Source: an uncultured Clostridia bacterium (GTDB lineage Bacteria; Bacillota; Clostridia; Peptostreptococcales; Anaerovoracaceae). Taken from it: 64,000 nucleotides of DNA. Position numbers and translations under genes: made by a program. A model generated the notes under the pieces. It was not told where the DNA came from. It saw nothing but the letters and a program-made list of their open reading frames with translations, and searched no databases. Shown piece by piece: positions 47,320-56,866 of this stretch (its first letter is position 1; the number at the start of each line of letters is the position of its first letter). The stretch is from assembly GCA_934255435.1 (NCBI GenBank), contig CAKQNZ010000001.1:5135-69134 (forward strand), written 5' to 3'.

Positions 47320-49254
47320 CTACGCTACCGGGTTGCCGTCGGCTGCGATCGTAGTCACGAATTCGTATCTCACTTTGCCGTCCACTTCGTTGTCTGCAAA
47401 GAGGATCATGCCTTTGGATTCGAGACCTCTCAGTTTTCTCGGCTTGAGGTTGGCTACTACGACTACTTTCTTGCCTACACATTCTTCAGGCTTGAAGTAC
47501 TGCGCCACGCCGGAGATGATCTGTCTCGTCTCGGTGCCCATCTTCACCTGGAACACCAGCAGCTTGTCAGCCTTAGGATGCTTTTCAGCGGAAAGGATGG
47601 TTCCCACTCTGAAATCCATCTTGTCGAAATCGTCGTACTCGATCTCGTCCTTCAGTTCCAGCGGGATATTTTCTTCCTTGCCTTCATTTTTCATGGCTTC
47701 CAGCTCAGCCAGCTCTTTCTCTATGTCGAGGCGAGGGAAAATAGCTTTGCCTTTCTTCACCTGCTCACCCTGCATCATCTCGAACACGAACGCATCCTCC
47801 CATGCCACGTCTGAATACCAGAGACCCAGCTGTTTCCTTATCTCGTCAGCTGTAGTGTGCATGAACGGGTGGATGAGTATGGAAATTATCCTGATGGATT
47901 CTGCCAGGTTGTGGAGCACATTGTCCAGTCTCGGCTTCTGCGCTTCGTCCTTTGCCAGTACCCACGGCATAGTTTCGTCGATATATTTGTTGGCTCTTCT
48001 CACGACAGTCCAGATGTCTTCCAGTGCCATGTTGAATGCAAATTTGTCCATGTTGGCTTCTACTTTTGCAGCTGCGCCTGTTGCTACAGCCTTGAGGTCA
48101 TCGTCCACCGCATCTTTTGCATCTGTCAGCTCAGGAACGAATCCGCCGTTGTATTTTTCTATCATGGAAACTGTCCTGGATACGAGATTGCCCAGGTCGT
48201 TTGCCAGATCGTAGTTCATCCTCTTGAGCATCACTTCGTTGGTGAACACACCGTCCTGTCCGAAAGTGTATTCTCTCAGCAGGAAATATTTCAGTGCATC
48301 GATGCCGTATCTGTCGATGAGTTTCACAGGGTCCACCACGTTGCCTTTGGACTTCGACATCTTGCCGCCCTCAAGCAGCAGCCAGCCGTGTCCCAGTACC
48401 TGCTTAGGCAGCGGTTCCTCGATGGACATCAGCATTGCCGGCCAGATGATGGAGTGGAATCTCACGATCTCCTTGCCCACCAGGTGTACGTCCACCGGCC
48501 AGTACTTTTCATAAAGTTCAGGCTCGTCAGGATATCCCAGCGCAGTGATGTAGTTCGTGAGTGCGTCCAGCCATACATAGATGACATGCTTGTCGTCGAT
48601 AGGTACAGGGATGCCCCAGTCGAAGGTGGATCTGGAAATACACAGATCTTCCAGTCCCTGCTTGACGAAGGCTACCATCTCATTCCTTCTTGTTTCAGGC
48701 TGCAGGAAGTCCGGGTTCTTCTCGAACAGCTCCAGGAGCCTGTCCTGATATTTGGAAAGTCTGAAGAAGTACGCTTCCTCCTTGGCTTTCTGCACCGGTC
48801 TGCCGCAGTCAGGGCACTTGCCGTCCACCAGCTGGCTCTCGGTCCAGAACGATTCGCACGGAGTGCAGTACATTCCTTCGTATTCACCTTTATATATGTC
48901 GCCCTTTTCGTACATCTTCATGAAGATGGCCTGGACTCTTTTGACGTGTCTCGGTTCTGTAGTCCTGATAAAGTCATCGTAGGAGATCTCCATGGTCTTC
49001 CAGAGATTCTTGATGCCTGCAACGACTCCGTCAACGTATTCCTGCGGAGTAACGCCGTTCTTCTTCGCGATGTCCTGGATCTTCTGTCCGTGTTCGTCAG
49101 CGCCTGTCAGGAATCTGACGTCGTAGCCTGCAAGTCTCTTGAATCTTGCCATGGCGTCTGCCATTACCGTACAGTACGTGTGACCTATATGAAGGTTCGA
49201 ACTCGGATAATAGATCGGGGTGGTGATATAATACTTACCTTTAGTTTCTGCCAT
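47320..49254 (-). CDS. metG: methionyl-tRNA synthetase
   Basis: 644 residues. HIGH motif as [10 protein letters not shown] (about 21), zinc knuckle CTPCESFW...CPDCGRP (about 127-147), KMSKS as [11 protein letters not shown] (about 300), and a C-terminal EMAP-like tRNA-binding domain (about 540-640) [20 protein letters not shown]. Charges tRNA-Met. A weak AAAGGAA site lies 13 bases before the ATG. No T-box was found upstream. Single-gene unit with a terminator. Confidence 0.97.
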   Translation of the reverse strand: MAETKGKYYITTPIYYPSSNLHIGHTYCTVMADAMARFKRLAGYDVRFLTGADEHGQKIQDIAKKNGVTPQEYVDGVVAGIKNLWKTMEISYDDFIRTTEPRHVKRVQAIFMKMYEKGDIYKGEYEGMYCTPCESFWTESQLVDGKCPDCGRPVQKAKEEAYFFRLSKYQDRLLELFEKNPDFLQPETRRNEMVAFVKQGLEDLCISRSTFDWGIPVPIDDKHVIYVWLDALTNYITALGYPDEPELYEKYWPVDVHLVGKEIVRFHSIIWPAMLMSIEEPLPKQVLGHGWLLLEGGKMSKSKGNVVDPVKLIDRYGIDALKYFLLREYTFGQDGVFTNEVMLKRMNYDLANDLGNLVSRTVSMIEKYNGGFVPELTDAKDAVDDDLKAVATGAAAKVEANMDKFAFNMALEDIWTVVRRANKYIDETMPWVLAKDEAQKPRLDNVLHNLAESIRIISILIHPFMHTTADEIRKQLGLWYSDVAWEDAFVFEMMQGEQVKKGKAIFPRLDIEKELAELEAMKNEGKEENIPLELKDEIEYDDFDKMDFRVGTILSAEKHPKADKLLVFQVKMGTETRQIISGVAQYFKPEECVGKKVVVVANLKPRKLRGLESKGMILFADNEVDGKVRYEFVTTIAADGNPVA

Positions 49255-49543
49255 TTTGTAAAATCATTCCTTTCATCTTGCATCTGCGAATGGGCAGACG
49301 CAGTAATCACTTTTTAGGATATCATTTATCCCGCCGGTAGTCAATTCGCAAAAGCCGGGATCCGGTGCTGATCTGTGCCCACACCTGTCTGCCGGCACGC
49401 CCCGTTGTACATCGATTGCGGCTCCTGCAAAATATCTGCAGCCGAGGGTAGAGTTTTTACGAAAGATCCTGTGTAAAGTTCTGCTGTCATGCGGAGCAGG
49501 GCGATACACCTCCAGCGCTGACTTCCCGCAAGGCACCTCTGCC

Positions 49544-50443
49544 CTACAGGAAAAATTCAGGCTCTTTGCGGTCAGGGTATCCCAGCTCCAGCTCCTCCTT
49601 GTGGTAGAGATAGCCCGGGTCGTCGAAGTAAAGCGCACCATTCGGACATTTCTTTTCGCATCCGCAGCATTTGATACAGATGCCGTCCACCACGCCCGGC
49701 GCCTCCGGCTTTATGGAACCCATCGGGCAGACTTCCACGCATATGCCACAGCCACCGCACTTGTCAGCATGGAGTTTCGGCTTCACTTTCAGTATGTTGA
49801 TGTGATTGCCCTTGCGGTCACGGGGCTTGTAGTACGGCCTGATGGGATCGCAGCCATTTACATATACCGGCCCTGCCGCTTCAAGGGCTGCCTTCAGCTT
49901 ATCGTCATCGCCCGCTTCGTTCATGATACCCAGGATCTTGTCTGCAGCCTTTCCTGCAAAATCATCAGCTGTCTTCATATCTTCAGCGTCAGGTCTGCCT
50001 GCCGCCAGCTTCCTGGAAAATGAATGTTCCCCGATAAAAGCGGCACCTGCCACGGTATGGAATCCCTTGTCTTCCAGTATGTTCCTCAGCTCGATCAGCG
50101 CATCGTCGTAGTTTCTGTTGCCGTAAAGGACCACCGGGATAGCCATAGCGCCGCCGCCCTGCAGAGTATCCAGGAACTTCAGCAGCACATTCGGCACCCT
50201 GCCTGCGATGACCGGCGTGCCGAAAACAACGATATCATCGCCATCGAACTTATAATCCACCTTGCGAGCCCCCGGCGGCGTGAAGTTGATATTCTCAGCC
50301 TTCGTGAAACGTATCTTTCCGCCGTCTGCGCCAGCCGTTTCCCCATCATCCATCAGCTCCCACATTTTATACGCCACTGCCGTCGTTATCTTTTCGGTAG
50401 TACCCGTACCGCTGAAATACATCGCTCTTATTCTTTTCTCCAT
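49544..50443 (-). CDS. EFR1-family flavodoxin-ferredoxin fusion protein
   Basis: 299 residues. N-terminal flavodoxin-like domain (AMYFSGTGTTEKITTAVA, FGTPVIAGRVPNVLLKFL) and a C-terminal 2[4Fe-4S] ferredoxin domain with two clusters: CGGCGICVEVCPMGSI and ICIKCCGCEKKCPNGAL (about 225-265). Such proteins shuttle electrons in anaerobes; the partner is not known. Start at 50443 (MEKRIRAM) with AGGAGG eight bases upstream. Alone on the strand. Confidence 0.9.
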   Translation of the reverse strand: MEKRIRAMYFSGTGTTEKITTAVAYKMWELMDDGETAGADGGKIRFTKAENINFTPPGARKVDYKFDGDDIVVFGTPVIAGRVPNVLLKFLDTLQGGGAMAIPVVLYGNRNYDDALIELRNILEDKGFHTVAGAAFIGEHSFSRKLAAGRPDAEDMKTADDFAGKAADKILGIMNEAGDDDKLKAALEAAGPVYVNGCDPIRPYYKPRDRKGNHINILKVKPKLHADKCGGCGICVEVCPMGSIKPEAPGVVDGICIKCCGCEKKCPNGALYFDDPGYLYHKEELELGYPDRKEPEFFL

Positions 50444-50602
50444 TGCTGCACCTCCTGCAAAGGACGCATCTGCGCCCTCATCATACACACATACCCGGAC
50501 CGCAAGTATGCTCATAAACCGCAGTCCGGCAGCAGGGCCGACACCCTGCTCCATCTGATATGAGTATAGCACCCGTGCCAGCAGCTTTCAAGACTGCAGG
50601 GT

Positions 50603-50770
50603 ATGTACGATTTCGTAAAAGAGCGGGAGCAGGCCATGTTCAGGGAAAGCGAAAATACGACCAGGACAGCTGCTGCCAAAAAGCTATTGTCGATGGGCAT
50701 GGATATCGCCAGGATCTCCGAAGCTGCAGGGCTGAGCGAAAAAGAAATCAAAAAACCGAATGAGCACTGA
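50603..50770 (+). pseudogene. remnant of an Rpn/PD-(D/E)XK nuclease family transposase
   Basis: 55 codons starting MYDFVKEREQ; the part AAAKKLLSMGMDIARISEAAG followed by LSEKEIKK matches the typical C-terminal tail of recombination-promoting nuclease (Rpn) proteins, which normally exceed 280 residues. The nuclease domain is missing. Not expected to be active. Confidence 0.55.
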
Positions 50771-50791
50771 TCGAAAGGCAAAATGGGATAC

Positions 50792-50829
50792 AAAAAAACT
50801 GCCGCACAGAGATCATCTGCACGGCAGTT
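50792..50829 (-). terminator. terminator after the cytidylate-kinase-like gene
   Basis: ACTGCCG and CGGCAGT pair with further GTGC/GCAC-type pairing inside; seven T follow on the minus strand. Confidence 0.85.
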
Positions 50830-50920
50830 ATATGAACAGATTTTCAGATATTCGACCTGTCTGCTTGACAAGGTAGCATATCAGATGCAGCTGCCTTTTG
50901 ATTATTCGGTTCTGTTTTCG

Positions 50921-51553
50921 CTATTTATAGAGTTTCCTGTCTGTGTACATTATGATCAGGTCCACGATGTCGTCGATGTCGATGTAGCCTGTATCTATGG
51001 AAAGGTTGTAGTTGACAGGTTCGCCCCACTTGCGGCCTGTGTGGTACGCATAGTAGTTGGCTCTCGCCTTGTCAGTGTCTTTCATGAGTTTCTTTACTTC
51101 TTTCTCCGGAACACCGTACTGCTCCACTGCACGCTTTATCTTGTCAGATTCCTCGGCATACAGGAACACGTTCGTAGCCTCCGGCATGCCTCTGAGGACG
51201 TAATCTGCACATCTTCCGACGATGACACACGAACCTTCAGACGCTATATTCCTTATGGTATCGAACTGCGCCAGGAAAAATCTCTCGTTCAGGGAAAGGC
51301 TTTCAGGGCCTGCTTCCCCTGTACCCATAGCTGATGCGAGACTGTAAAGGAAACTGTTCTTTGCCTTTTTCTCTGCGTCTTCCATCATTTCTTTGCTGAA
51401 TCCGGATTCTTCTGCTATCCTGTCCAGCAGGAGCTTGTCGTAATAAGGGACGCCCAGCTTGTCTGCCAGCTTCTGACCTACGAGCCTTCCGCCGCTGCCG
51501 AATTCACGGCTTATCGTTATCAGTTTCTTTTTATCGTTTGAATCATTGCTCAT
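50921..51553 (-). CDS. cytidylate kinase-like family protein
   Basis: 210 residues. P-loop region ITISREFGSGGRLVGQKLADKLG with PYYDKLLLDRIAEESG, IVGRCADYVLR (NMP-binding part) and the lid-like ARANYYAYHTGRKWG. This is the cytidylate-kinase-like family common in clostridia, distinct from housekeeping Cmk; its substrate has not been established to my knowledge. AGGAGG lies upstream of the start. Single gene with terminator. Confidence 0.88.
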   Translation of the reverse strand: MSNDSNDKKKLITISREFGSGGRLVGQKLADKLGVPYYDKLLLDRIAEESGFSKEMMEDAEKKAKNSFLYSLASAMGTGEAGPESLSLNERFFLAQFDTIRNIASEGSCVIVGRCADYVLRGMPEATNVFLYAEESDKIKRAVEQYGVPEKEVKKLMKDTDKARANYYAYHTGRKWGEPVNYNLSIDTGYIDIDDIVDLIIMYTDRKLYK

Positions 51554-51663
51554 GTCAGTACCTCCTGATATTTATATAATATTCTAACACTTCCTGCCTT
51601 TAAATACAAATGCAAAATCACCCTTGTTTTCTGATACTGCAGGCTTTACATATATCAGACAGG

Positions 51664-51720
51664 CAAAAAGGAACTCCGGCGGCACCTTTGATCTTGGGAG
51701 GATCTTCGGTGCAGCCGGAG
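51664..51720 (-). terminator. terminator after the agmatinase-YjiH operon
   Basis: Long stem CTCCGGC-GGCACC-GATC with GATC-GGTGC-GCCGGAG; TTCCTTTTTG follows on the minus strand. Confidence 0.9.
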
Positions 51721-51757
51721 CCTGGTTTGAAATCAGTTCTTGATAAATGTTATTTTA

Positions 51758-53263
51758 TCAGAACAGGAAATGTATAGCTAACGCAGCAAGCGGGATCGCA
51801 ACGATAGTTCTTTCGAGGAAGCATACGAGGAGCTCCCAGAATTTTATCGGTGACTTTGTTGCCAGCATAACAGTTGCAGTCTCCGAGAAAAAGATTATCT
51901 GTACCATCGATACGAGGCAGACGAATATTCTGGCTTTCATACCTATAGCCACTGTTGCTGCTGTTCCGTTCATTACCAGAACAGGCAGGAACATCTCTGC
52001 GATACCAACCGGCATCGATGGTGCGATAGCTGCTGCATCAGGTACCTGACAAAGCATAAGGAGGGGCTGGAATATATATCCGAGCCATGTGAATACCGGC
52101 GTGTATTCAGCGATTATCATAGCTGATACACCTACACCGGAGATCATCGTCAGTACCTGCGGCATTATTACAACGCTGTCTTTAAGGCTAAGCCCTACAT
52201 CTTTGTGCAGACCTCTTGAGATCGCTGCACGTGTCACAGCTCTCCTGCATCCACGAGGTATAGTCTGTGAATCATATCTCACTTCACCTTTACGTTCTTC
52301 GTCAGTCTGTTCCTTGCCATTATAGAAAATGTTCTTCTTGCGGCTTACAGGCGGTATCCTTACCATTATCATCTCAAGGATGAATACCATGATGAAGCTG
52401 ATGAAGTATATCTTTGCAAAATTCGATCCGCATCCGGCGGTTTCTATGACCAGACCTGCGAATCCTATACTTACTGCCGAGAATCCGGTCATGATAGCAA
52501 CCATCTCTTTTTCAGTATAGACATTGTTTTTCCATAATCTGTTGGTTATCAGCACGCCCAGTGAGGATGAGCTTACGAATGACGCTGTAGCATCCAGTGC
52601 TGCCTTTCCAGGCACTTTGAACAGCGGTCTCATCAGTGGCTCCAGCAGAGCACCTACTATCTCGAGTATGCCATAGTTCAGCAGGAACGGCATGAACACC
52701 GCACCAACGATGATTATTCCGAATACGCCCTTGCAGACCGGCGGGATAACGTTGCCGCCTGTGGAGTCGCTGACGATCATTTCAGGTGCGTTCACACCGA
52801 GTGTCAGCCACAGAGTATATACCAGGACATATATGAATCCCAGTGCGAACAGTACAGTATGTACGACTGTATCGTTCTCGTATACATCAAGCAGTATGTT
52901 GGAATGTTTGCCTCTGTCTATGTATTTGCGGTAAACGTGCAGACACAGGTTTCCGCCTATGAGGACAGTCAGTATCCAGTATATGACGTTTCCGAACAGG
53001 TCCAGGAACCCGTTGTAAAGGAAACTGAATATGGTCTCCGAGCTGCCGTCCGCTTTAGGTATCGAGCAGAAGAATACTGCTATACCTATGGCGCTGCATA
53101 TCAGGAACAGCAACAGACCTTTCATTTTACGGCTTTTGCTCAGCTTCAGCTCGTCCAGTTCTGCGGACTGCATGTCCGGATCGAGTTCAGGGACGATGTC
53201 GTCGATGATCTCATCAACGACATCTGCTCCTTTTTTCTTTATATCTACTGTATTGGAATCCAT
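51758..53263 (-). CDS. YjiH family membrane protein (nucleoside-recognition/Gate domain)
   Basis: 501 residues, about 11 helices after a 45-residue acidic N-terminus. Two Gate-type segments: VGAVFMPFLLNYGILEIVGA and PVGIAEMFLPVLVMNGTAAT with a YjiH-like C-terminus. YjiH proteins are presumed transporters with uncertain substrates. The start is three bases after the agmatinase stop, so uptake or export of agmatine, arginine, putrescine or another guanidino/amino compound is likely (inference from context). Ends in a strong terminator. Confidence 0.85.
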   Translation of the reverse strand: MDSNTVDIKKKGADVVDEIIDDIVPELDPDMQSAELDELKLSKSRKMKGLLLFLICSAIGIAVFFCSIPKADGSSETIFSFLYNGFLDLFGNVIYWILTVLIGGNLCLHVYRKYIDRGKHSNILLDVYENDTVVHTVLFALGFIYVLVYTLWLTLGVNAPEMIVSDSTGGNVIPPVCKGVFGIIIVGAVFMPFLLNYGILEIVGALLEPLMRPLFKVPGKAALDATASFVSSSSLGVLITNRLWKNNVYTEKEMVAIMTGFSAVSIGFAGLVIETAGCGSNFAKIYFISFIMVFILEMIMVRIPPVSRKKNIFYNGKEQTDEERKGEVRYDSQTIPRGCRRAVTRAAISRGLHKDVGLSLKDSVVIMPQVLTMISGVGVSAMIIAEYTPVFTWLGYIFQPLLMLCQVPDAAAIAPSMPVGIAEMFLPVLVMNGTAATVAIGMKARIFVCLVSMVQIIFFSETATVMLATKSPIKFWELLVCFLERTIVAIPLAALAIHFLF

Positions 53264-53266
53264 TTT

Positions 53267-54220
53267 TTATTTACCTGCCTGTTTCTTTGCCGCCAGTATC
53301 GAAAGATATTCGAATACGATGTTTGCAGCCAGGTACGCTGTCGTTTCACCTGCTGTGTCATATGCAGGAAGAACTTCAACGATATCGAAGCCTATGAAGT
53401 TCAGATCCTTGATACGTCTTACGATATCCAGGGATTCATACGAAGTGAATCCGCCTACTTCCGGTGTACCAGTTCCTGGTGCGTATGCCGGGTCTACGAA
53501 GTCGATATCGAAAGTCAGGAAACATGGTGTGTCGCCTACACGGTTCAGGATCTCTTTGATGAGAGCGTCGAATCCCATTTCACGAACTTTGTGTGCAGGG
53601 ATCAGTTCCATTCCCAGTTCTGCTGCCAGCTTGTGCTCGTCAGGATCGTAAAGTGATCCTCTCATGCCGATCTGGATCGAGTGTGACGGATCGATGAGGC
53701 CTTCTTCGATGGCTCTGCGGAACGGCGTACCGTGGTTGTATTTCTGTCCGAAAACTTCGTCGCACAGGTCTGAATGTGAGTCGAAGTGCACCAGCGCAAC
53801 TTTGCCGTGCTTCTTTGCTACTGCACGGAGTTCAGCCAGTGTGATGGAGTGGTCTCCGCCCAGTACGATAGGTACTGCACCTGCTTCACAGATCTTGCTC
53901 ACGCCTTCTTCGATGGCGTCGTAAGTAGGGTGGATATATCCAGGAGTCACATTGAAATCTCCCAGGTCAGCGCCTTTGAGGCTGTCCATGATATTTACCT
54001 GCAGGATAACATTGTTAGGCTTCATCATTGCTGAAATGCTTCTGATAGCTGCCGGACCGAAACGTGATCCCGAACGGAATGAACTTGCTGTATCGAACGG
54101 CGCTCCTGCGATGGCGAAGTCAAGACCTTCTGCTGAGTCGAGTCTCGGCATCCTCATAAAAGTTCCCATATTGCAGAAACGTGGTGATGATAAAGCGCTT
54201 GCTGGTTGTTTTACATTCAT
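53267..54220 (-). CDS. speB: agmatinase/ureohydrolase family protein
   Basis: 317 residues of the arginase fold. All Mn2+ ligands are seen: LGGDHSITLAE (His), VHFDSHSDLCDE (Asp-His-Asp), and FDIDFVDPAYAPGTGTPEVGG (Asp-Asp). It hydrolyses a guanidino compound to urea and an amine; agmatine to putrescine is the default call, while guanidinobutyrate or guanidinopropionate are possible because the active-site loop reads HSDL where agmatinases commonly have HTD. AGGAGG eight bases before the ATG. Operon with YjiH; divergent LysR regulator. Confidence 0.85.
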   Translation of the reverse strand: MNVKQPASALSSPRFCNMGTFMRMPRLDSAEGLDFAIAGAPFDTASSFRSGSRFGPAAIRSISAMMKPNNVILQVNIMDSLKGADLGDFNVTPGYIHPTYDAIEEGVSKICEAGAVPIVLGGDHSITLAELRAVAKKHGKVALVHFDSHSDLCDEVFGQKYNHGTPFRRAIEEGLIDPSHSIQIGMRGSLYDPDEHKLAAELGMELIPAHKVREMGFDALIKEILNRVGDTPCFLTFDIDFVDPAYAPGTGTPEVGGFTSYESLDIVRRIKDLNFIGFDIVEVLPAYDTAGETTAYLAANIVFEYLSILAAKKQAGK

Positions 54221-54285
54221 TGTGAAATCCTCCTCTTCAGTTATCGTGATTCATTTGCTTGCGTTATTGCATACTTCCTCATGTT

Positions 54286-54313
54286 GTTATACAATTAAAC
54301 AGATGGTGTACAA
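54286..54313 (-). promoter_or_regulatory. promoter of the agmatinase operon
   Basis: On the minus strand TTGTAC (54313-54308) and TATAAC (54291-54286), 16 bp apart. Confidence 0.55.
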
Positions 54314-54387
54314 ATATGACACATCCTCTCTTGTTGGTGCTATACTAACATATACAGACAGAGTTTGTCCTATTTCATATAGTTATA

Positions 54388-54411
54388 GGTTATATTGTAA
54401 ACCATATAACC
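54388..54411. promoter_or_regulatory. dyad operator in the speB-lysR divergent region
   Basis: GGTTATAT (54388-54395) and ATATAACC (54404-54411), perfect 8-bp arms with an 8-bp centre, midway between the divergent genes. Likely site of the adjacent LysR protein. Confidence 0.5.
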
Positions 54412-54601
54412 CCTTCTGTCGGACGGACTTGTGCAAAGTCCCGGACCGCTGTAATGATGGGGCGTCCCGCCTTTTTGGAGTCATCGGACCCGTTCCGACA
54501 AAATCCGTAAAAAAATTTTGATTTTTTATCAGATATGATATTTTTTTAACGAAATATACATTCTGGTCTGTATAATGCATAAGCTGAAAGGAGACCCTGA
54601 A

Positions 54602-55501
54602 ATGAATCTTAATTCTTTTGTATACGTTGCTGAGATCGAGCGATGCGGTTCTATAAACAGAGCGGCGCAGAATCTTTATACATCCCAGTCCAACCTCAGT
54701 ACAGCGCTGAAAGCTCTGGAAGAGGAGCTGGGATACCCCATATTCAGACGTACCAGCAACGGCAGCGTGCCGACTCCGGAGGGGTATCTTTTCATACAGT
54801 CCGCCAAGGCGATACTTGAGGAAATAGACAAGATAGAGGATATCCCCCAGCGTACAGGCATCGGCGACACCATCTCCCTGACATGCAACTGGTCTGCCCA
54901 GGTGCTGCAGTGTCTTGTTGATTTCAAGGAGCACAACCATCCGGAAGCTCACGACACCTACCGTGAGACCAGTATCGTCCAGACCTTCGACTGTATCTAC
55001 GAAAACCGCTACAGACTGGCAATGGTGGACTGTTTCCACTCCAATCTGGAAAAATACTGCGAAATGGCCAGAAAAACCAATATCGAGCCTATCGTCATGC
55101 AGCAGGATATCCCGGCAGTAGCGCTGATGTCCGATTCACATCCGCTGGCACATAGAAAAAGTGTATCTCTGAAGGAAGTCTATTCCTACCCGCTGGTACT
55201 GTTCGAGGATTACAGCAATGCTGAATCCATGGAGCTGATGAGGCTGAAACCGTCCCAGCAGATACTTTATCTGTATGACAGGGGCGGTCTGCTGGACGTA
55301 ATGCAGACAAGCGAAAGTATATCGATATTGAAGAAGAATACCTTCGTGGACCTTGAAAAATACGGGCTGGTGGAGCTGCCTATCTACGATTTCCCTGATA
55401 CATATGATATAGTCCTGCTGAAGCGCAGCTACTATCAGCTGAACAGCCGTGAGGAGGCTTTTATAAAGCACCTGCAGGAACAGATGCAGGCCGGCAGCTG
55501 A
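54602..55501 (+). CDS. LysR-family transcriptional regulator
   Basis: 299 residues. N-terminal winged helix-turn-helix: CGSINRAAQNLYTSQSNLST then ALEEELGYPIFRR; effector domain from about 90 with a Cys pair unusual positions (SLTCNWSAQ). Transcribed away from the agmatinase-YjiH operon, the classical LysR arrangement, so it probably controls that operon. The ATG at 54602 has AAAGGAG eight bases upstream. A TATAAT -10 lies near 54570. Confidence 0.9.
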   Translation: MNLNSFVYVAEIERCGSINRAAQNLYTSQSNLSTALKALEEELGYPIFRRTSNGSVPTPEGYLFIQSAKAILEEIDKIEDIPQRTGIGDTISLTCNWSAQVLQCLVDFKEHNHPEAHDTYRETSIVQTFDCIYENRYRLAMVDCFHSNLEKYCEMARKTNIEPIVMQQDIPAVALMSDSHPLAHRKSVSLKEVYSYPLVLFEDYSNAESMELMRLKPSQQILYLYDRGGLLDVMQTSESISILKKNTFVDLEKYGLVELPIYDFPDTYDIVLLKRSYYQLNSREEAFIKHLQEQMQAGS

Positions 55502-55564
55502 CAGTTACGGCGATCCGGGCTTTCATTTTCTTTGATTTCAACTCCATGAAAATTCAAAAAAGCC

Positions 55565-55595
55565 TTGACCTGAACCTGACTTGAGGTTGTATGAT
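55565..55595 (+). promoter_or_regulatory. MerR-type promoter of the flavodoxin gene
   Basis: TTGACC (55565-55570) and TATGAT (55590-55595) with a 19-bp spacer, which is the over-long spacing activated by MerR proteins. The spacer holds ACCTGAACCTGACTTGAGGT (55568-55587), matching 17 of 20 positions of the operator upstream of the window's merR-like gene (10486-10505). Confidence 0.75.
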
Positions 55596-55601
55596 TGAGC
55601 T

Positions 55602-55858
55602 ATAGACAAAACCGGGCTTTCTGACGAATTTATATGTCCGCCTGAGGGCACATACACCAACTTCAGGGGCAGTGGTGCCGTCGCAGGCTGAGGCGGACCT
55701 TTGGAATCTGAAAAGATCCCGCAGAAACTCCGGTACCGGTAAATATGCTGATATCCCCTGCAGCTACCGTCTCCCGAAAAGGCGGCCCTCAGATTTCAGA
55801 AGCACCGGCAATGATACTTTTTTAACAATAACGTAAATAAAAGACAGGCGTGATAAAA
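55602..55858 (+). ncRNA. long structured leader of the flavodoxin mRNA
   Basis: About 255 nt between the expected transcription start and the start codon. An exact 8-bp helix GTCCGCCT (55636-55643) with AGGCGGAC (55691-55698) encloses 47 nt containing further GGCAC/GTGCC pairing; TATGT (55633-55637) can pair alternatively with ACATA (55650-55654). More stems follow (GGTACCGG; CAGATTTCAG against ATCTGAAA). No match to riboswitch cores I know (FMN, cobalamin, TPP, SAM and guanidine checked by eye). Function not known. Confidence 0.45.
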
Positions 55859-56338
55859 ATGGCAATGATACTGACAGCTTATTTTTCAGCAGGCGGCATT
55901 ACCGCAGTAGCAGCAAAGACACTGGCGGAGGCAGCAGGCTCGGACCTTTACGAGATCCGCCCGGCAGTACCATATACGAACGCTGACCTCGACTGGATGA
56001 ACAAGAAAAGCCGCAGCAGCGTGGAGATGAATGACCTTTCATGTCGTCCTGAAATAGCAGGCAAAGTCGACGATATGTCCGGCTACGATACGATCCTTCT
56101 CGGCTTCCCGATCTGGTGGTACAGAGAACCCAGCATAATCGACACTTTCCTCGAGAGCTATGATTTTATCGGTAAAAAAATAATCCTGTTTGCCACATCA
56201 GGGGGCAGTGGATTCGGCAAAACAGTCCACGGACTGAGAAAACTTGCACCAGGATCCGAAATCGTCGAAGGCAGACTTCTTAACGGCAGACCCAGCAAAG
56301 AAGAACTCAAGGAATGGCTCGCAAGCCTGGGATTATAA
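55859..56338 (+). CDS. flavodoxin
   Basis: 159 residues. FMN-binding start LTAYFSAGGITAVAAKTLAEAAGSDLYEI, the segment YDTILLGFPIWWYREPSIIDTFLESYDF and ILFATSGGSGFGKTVHGL are those of the flavodoxin_4 group found in Firmicutes. Single-electron/two-electron carrier or NAD(P)H-linked reductase partner. ATG at 55859 is preferred over a GTG three codons upstream because the AGG site is better spaced. Expression probably under a MerR activator. A mosaic hairpin block starts right after the stop codon and may supply the terminator. Confidence 0.85.
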   Translation: MAMILTAYFSAGGITAVAAKTLAEAAGSDLYEIRPAVPYTNADLDWMNKKSRSSVEMNDLSCRPEIAGKVDDMSGYDTILLGFPIWWYREPSIIDTFLESYDFIGKKIILFATSGGSGFGKTVHGLRKLAPGSEIVEGRLLNGRPSKEELKEWLASLGL

Positions 56339-56640
56339 AAAAAAAAAGTGTGCAAGACGAAATCTTTGATTTCTTTGCACACATGTTGCTGCTGTGCAGC
56401 AACGCATTTCATGTACTTTTTTGCCTTTCTGTCCGAAGAACCGCAAGGTGATTCGCCAGACAGAACGGACAGCGTAGCCGCAGGCGCAGGAGCGAGCATC
56501 AGCGAGCGTTGAAACTCCGGAAATATCTCCAACGGAGATATTTCCTATGTTAGAACAAAAGTGGCTTCGCCACGTTTTATCATATGAAACTTTTGTTGAT
56601 ATCACGGCAATATCTAAAATGATATTGCTTCCATATTAAC
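56339..56640. repeat. mosaic hairpin repeat block, copy 3
   Basis: Order of modules: A run; GTGTGCAAGACG...CTTTGCACACATG stem, here with inner GAAATC-ttt-GATTTC; GTTGCTGC-tgt-GCAGCAAC; CTTTCTGTCCGAAGAACCGC; AACGGACAGCGTAGCCG unit; GGAAATATCTCC-AACGGAGATATTTCC; then a 50-bp unit from GAACAAAAGTGGCTTCGCC at 56553-56602. The first modules equal those at 12.56 kb but the inner hairpin is different. The first stem is a likely terminator for the flavodoxin gene. Confidence 0.85.
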
Positions 56641-56816
56641 AAATGTCGATGCAGCTATAAATAACGGTTGCAACCCTCGCATAAAACATGCCTTCTCCCC
56701 CTGCTGAAAGTCAGATAACAGCTCTGATAAGCAGACCCCCGGCACGATATGTGGGGGTTTTCTTTATAATCTGGTGAGCCGCAGATTTCCCCGGAAAGAG
56801 AACTGCGACCTGCATG

Positions 56817-56866
56817 GAACAAAAGTGGCTTCGCCACGTTTTATCATATGAAACTTTTGTTGATAT
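56817..56866. repeat. second copy of the 50-bp AACAAAAGTGG hairpin unit
   Basis: Identical over 50 bp to 56553-56602. It folds as AACAAAAGT / ACTTTTGTT arms around a GTGG-cttcg-CCAC hairpin. The two copies are 264 bp apart and both are followed by a GATAT...ATATC-type tail that differs. Confidence 0.85.

Noticed and set aside
49446-49483. GGGTAGAGTTTTTACG resembles the left end of a GGTAG-type 37-bp element
   Set aside because: No CTACC right end occurs at the expected distance (31-37 bp on), and no neighbour lies 83, 94 or 105 bp away.
54400-54520. Possible guanidine riboswitch before the agmatinase gene (GGGACGCCC hairpin on the minus strand)
   Set aside because: The loop is not ACGR, there is no second hairpin, and the ykkC class I and III cores are missing.
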